Part shown: piece after piece, positions 62,159 through 64,000 of the stretch | Position numbering within the stretch: position 1 is the first letter of the stretch | How the letters are laid out: each line of letters begins with the position of its first letter | Assembly (NCBI GenBank): GCA_946699065.1 | Contig: CAMPDV010000116.1 | Span: forward strand, 1-64,000 | Direction of reading: 5' to 3' | DNA: 64,000 bases | Source: Loxodes magnus | Lineage: Eukaryota > Ciliophora > Karyorelictea > Loxodida > Loxodidae | Position numbers and translations under genes: made by a program | Notes under the pieces: generated by a model | The model's input: only the letters and a program-made list of their open reading frames with translations | What the model was told of the DNA's origin: nothing | Databases searched by the model: none

Positions 62159-64000
62159 CTAATCATTACTTCCCGATACGATGAACTCTGAATCACTGGA
62201 TATAGCCACAGCATATACATAACTAGTGTGACCACTCATGGTCTTACAGGTACCTGTCTTGACGTTCCATAGTCTCACCGTCTTATCATCACTTCCCGAT
62301 ACGATGAACTCTGAATCACTGGATATAGCCACAGCATATACATAACTAGTGTGACCACTCATGGTCTTACAGGTACCTGTCTTGACGTCCCATAGTCTCA
62401 CCGTATAATCATAACTTCCCGATACGATGAACTCTGAATCACTGGATATAGACACAGCATATACATAACTAGTGTGACCACTCATGGTCTTACAGGTACC
62501 TGTCTTGACGTTCCATAGTCTCACCGTATAATCATAACTTCCCGATACGATGAACTCTGAATCACTGGATATAGCCACAGCAGATACATAACTTGTGTGA
62601 CCACTCATGGTCTTACAGGTACCTGTCTTGACGTCCCATAGTCTCACCGTCTTATCATCACTTCCCGATACGATGAACTCTGAATCACTGGATATAGCCA
62701 CAATATATACATAACCTGTGTGACCACTCATGGTCTTACAGGTACCTGTCTTGACGTTCCATAGTCTCACCGTCTTATCATTACTTCCCGATACGATGAA
62801 CTCTGAATCACTGGATATAGCCACAGATGATACATAACTAGTGTGACCACTCATGGTCTTACAGGTACCTGTCTTGACGTTCCATAGTCTCACCGTCTTA
62901 TCATCACTTCCCGATACGATGAACTCTGAATCACTGGATATAGCCACAGCAGATACATAACTAGTGTGACCACTCATGGTCTTACAGGTACCTGTCTTGA
63001 CGTTCCATAGTCTCACCGTCTTATCATGACTTCCAGATACGATGAACTCTGAATCACTGGATATAGCCACAGATGATACATAACTAGTGTGACCACTCAT
63101 GGTCTTACAGGTACCTGTCTTGACGTTGCATAGTCTCACCGTCTTATCATGACTTCCAGATACGATGAACTCTGAATCACTGGATATAGCCACAGATGAT
63201 ACATAACTAGTGTGACCACTCATGGTCTTACAGGTACCTGTCTTGACGTTCCATAGTCTCACCGTCTTATCATGACTTCCAGATACGATGAACTCTGAAT
63301 CACTGGATATAGCCACAGCATATACATAACTAGTGTGACCACTCATGGTCTTACAGGTACCTGTCTTGACGTCCCATAGTCTCACCGTATAATCATAACT
63401 TCCCGATACGATGAACTCTGAATCACTGGATATAGCCACAGCATATACATAACTTGTGTGACCACTCATGGTCTTACAGGTACCTGTCTTGACGTCCCAT
63501 AGTCTCACCGTATAATCATAACTTCCCGATACGATGAACTCTGAATCACTGGATATAGCCACAGCATATACATAACTAGTGTGACCACTCATGGTCTTAC
63601 AGGTACCTGTCTTGACGTCCCATAGTCTCACCGTATAATCATAACTTCCCGATACGATGAACTCTGAATCATTGGATATAGCCACAGCATATACATAACT
63701 AGTGTGACCACTCATGGTCTTACAGGTACCTGTCTTGACGTCCCATAGTCTCACCGTCTTATCATCACTTCCCGATACGATGAACTCTGAATCACTGGAT
63801 ATAGCCACAGCATATACATAACTAGTGTGACCACTCATGGTCTTACAGGTACCTGTCTTGACGTTCCATAGTCTCACCGTCTTATCATCACTTCCCGATA
63901 CGATGAACTCTGAATCACTGGATATAGCCAAAGATAATACATAACTAGTGTGACCACTCATGGTCTTACAGGTACCTGTCTTGACGTTCCATAGTCTCAC
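62159..64000 (-). CDS. WD40-repeat open segment running off the window edge, at least 613 aa
   Basis: Fifteen units from N-D-TAG at 62159 to the last base, still open, so the true upstream extent is unknown. It includes the 62.45-62.78 kb block (A-V-S-I, T-G-Y-V-Y-I-V, S-N-D-K) copied from or to 51.5-51.83 kb, and an I-S-N-D unit near 63671. Confidence 0.45.
   Translation of the reverse strand: MRLWNVKTGTCKTMSGHTSYVLSLAISSDSEFIVSGSDDKTVRLWNVKTGTCKTMSGHTSYVYAVAISSDSEFIVSGSDDKTVRLWDVKTGTCKTMSGHTSYVYAVAISNDSEFIVSGSYDYTVRLWDVKTGTCKTMSGHTSYVYAVAISSDSEFIVSGSYDYTVRLWDVKTGTCKTMSGHTSYVYAVAISSDSEFIVSGSYDYTVRLWDVKTGTCKTMSGHTSYVYAVAISSDSEFIVSGSHDKTVRLWNVKTGTCKTMSGHTSYVSSVAISSDSEFIVSGSHDKTVRLCNVKTGTCKTMSGHTSYVSSVAISSDSEFIVSGSHDKTVRLWNVKTGTCKTMSGHTSYVSAVAISSDSEFIVSGSDDKTVRLWNVKTGTCKTMSGHTSYVSSVAISSDSEFIVSGSNDKTVRLWNVKTGTCKTMSGHTGYVYIVAISSDSEFIVSGSDDKTVRLWDVKTGTCKTMSGHTSYVSAVAISSDSEFIVSGSYDYTVRLWNVKTGTCKTMSGHTSYVYAVSISSDSEFIVSGSYDYTVRLWDVKTGTCKTMSGHTSYVYAVAISSDSEFIVSGSDDKTVRLWNVKTGTCKTMSGHTSYVYAVAISSDSEFIVSGSND

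Larger units (their letters stand above)
59699..62174 (-). repeat. Overlapping 12-unit and 8-unit duplications with N-D-TAG
   Basis: N-D-TAG units at 59699, 61175 and 62159 are 12 and 8 units apart. Downstream flanks match at the first interval (59.70-60.18 with 61.18-61.65 kb) and upstream flanks match at the second (60.68-61.19 with 61.66-62.17 kb). Confidence 0.65.
1..64000 (-). repeat. Giant tandem array of a 123-bp WD40-blade unit, about 520 copies, open at both ends
   Basis: Seen: a 123-bp unit repeats without spacers from the first to the last base; landmark cttacaggta falls at 41 and the matching phase at 63965, which is 520 periods minus 36 bp. On the minus strand each unit encodes 41 residues: MSGHTSYVYAVAIS, SDSEFIVSGS, HDKTVRLWNVKTGTCKT. 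Family knowledge: G3-H4, the Asp at 26, Ser/Thr near 22-24 and W32-D/N33 are WD40 signatures; 6-8 blades usually close one propeller, so 520 blades would equal about 74 seven-bladed rings. Variable residues are mainly 2-4, 6, 7, 9, 10, 23, 25, 27, 33 and 37; the rest is almost invariant even at the DNA level. About 30 in-frame stops and two indel patches break the frame. No signal peptide, membrane segment or partner domain is visible because the array exceeds the window. Confidence 0.97.

Noticed and set aside
4385-62161. TAG as a reassigned sense codon
   Set aside because: TGA and TAA also interrupt the same frame, and TAG is confined to one column of the repeat. Not excluded without other genes from the genome.
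1793-62161. Introns removing the stop codons
   Set aside because: Sequence around the stops is ordinary unit sequence with single-base changes; no splice-like boundaries or non-repeat insert is visible.
1-64000. CRISPR array
   Set aside because: The 123-bp units are contiguous, have no unique spacers, and encode a recognisable protein repeat in one frame.
1-64000. Plain non-coding satellite
   Set aside because: The unit length is a multiple of three, only one frame of one strand is open, and it matches WD40 consensus residue by residue; variants are mostly missense at surface positions. It could still have become satellite-like.
1-64000. Plus-strand genes
   Set aside because: The plus strand has stops in every unit (tag, taa and tga in the tatagcc, cataactag and gtgacc parts) and no long open frame.
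17-64000. Each open segment as a separate gene with its own start
   Set aside because: The apparent first codons are GTG of Val29 or Val11, or Met1, inside ordinary units; no leader, ribosome-binding site or promoter precedes any of them.
1-64000. tRNA, rRNA, riboswitch or terminator
   Set aside because: No non-repeat sequence is present that could hold them, and the unit itself does not match any such gene.

Overview
The whole 64 kb window is one head-to-tail array of a 123-bp unit read on the minus strand, about 520 copies. Each unit encodes a 41-residue WD40 (beta-propeller blade) repeat. The array runs off both edges: the first and last bases lie mid-unit, so neither a gene start, a promoter, a non-repeat domain nor a terminator is in view. 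I see no RNA gene, mobile element, CRISPR array or unrelated gene. No stretch of more than about 300 bases lacks the repeat.

Read from M1 the unit is MSGHTSYVYAVAIS, then SDSEFIVSGS, then HDKTVRLWNVKTGTCKT. It has the WD40 landmarks: the G3-H4 dipeptide, the conserved Asp D26 and the W32-D/N33 end. The base composition is about 44% GC. I use this M1-T41 numbering throughout.

The minus-strand frame is cut into 37 open segments. About 30 in-frame substitution stops do this: 20 TAG at residue 27, five TGA at residue 30, four TGA at residue 9 and one TAA at residue 7. Two patches of indels (about 33.9-38.4 kb and 50.37-50.86 kb) also shift the frame. The longest open stretches are 2704 aa (7.3-15.5 kb), 2194 aa (53.1-59.7 kb) and 1392 aa (20.1-24.3 kb). 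Counting the spacer-free period from base 41 to base 63965 gives 520 periods minus 36 bp, so outside the two patches the array keeps exact 123-bp phase.

The array has zones. At 0-7 kb S-V-H and S-C-Q variants and the TGA-30 haplotype dominate. At 7.3-15.5 kb the frame is clean, with S-C-Q, D-E and S-A-S variants. At 15.5-19.4 kb K-T-V-T-C-K-T-T is common. At 19.4-28.8 kb M-T-G-H with T-S-V-V-S-A is found and nowhere else. At 29-38 kb I-S-N-D, S-I-D-E and L-S-L modules occur, with indels. At 38-64 kb H-D-N, L-C-N, Y-D-Y and S-A-L-A variants are mixed. Marker variants recur at exact multiples of 123 bp (6, 7, 8, 12, 19, 28, 89 and 94 units), showing nested segmental duplication and conversion on top of the basic unit.

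The organism cannot be fixed from this sequence. The repeat resembles the highly homogenised WD40 repeats of fungal HET-E/HNWD-type NLR proteins, and its variable residues fall at similar positions, but such repeats also occur in other eukaryotes and in cyanobacteria and other bacteria. The most interesting reading is a very large recombining WD40 repertoire in which blade variants are shuffled, sometimes within a codon, leaving stop codons as by-products. Whether it is expressed, is a silent donor reservoir, is a decaying pseudogene, or is partly an assembly product cannot be decided here.
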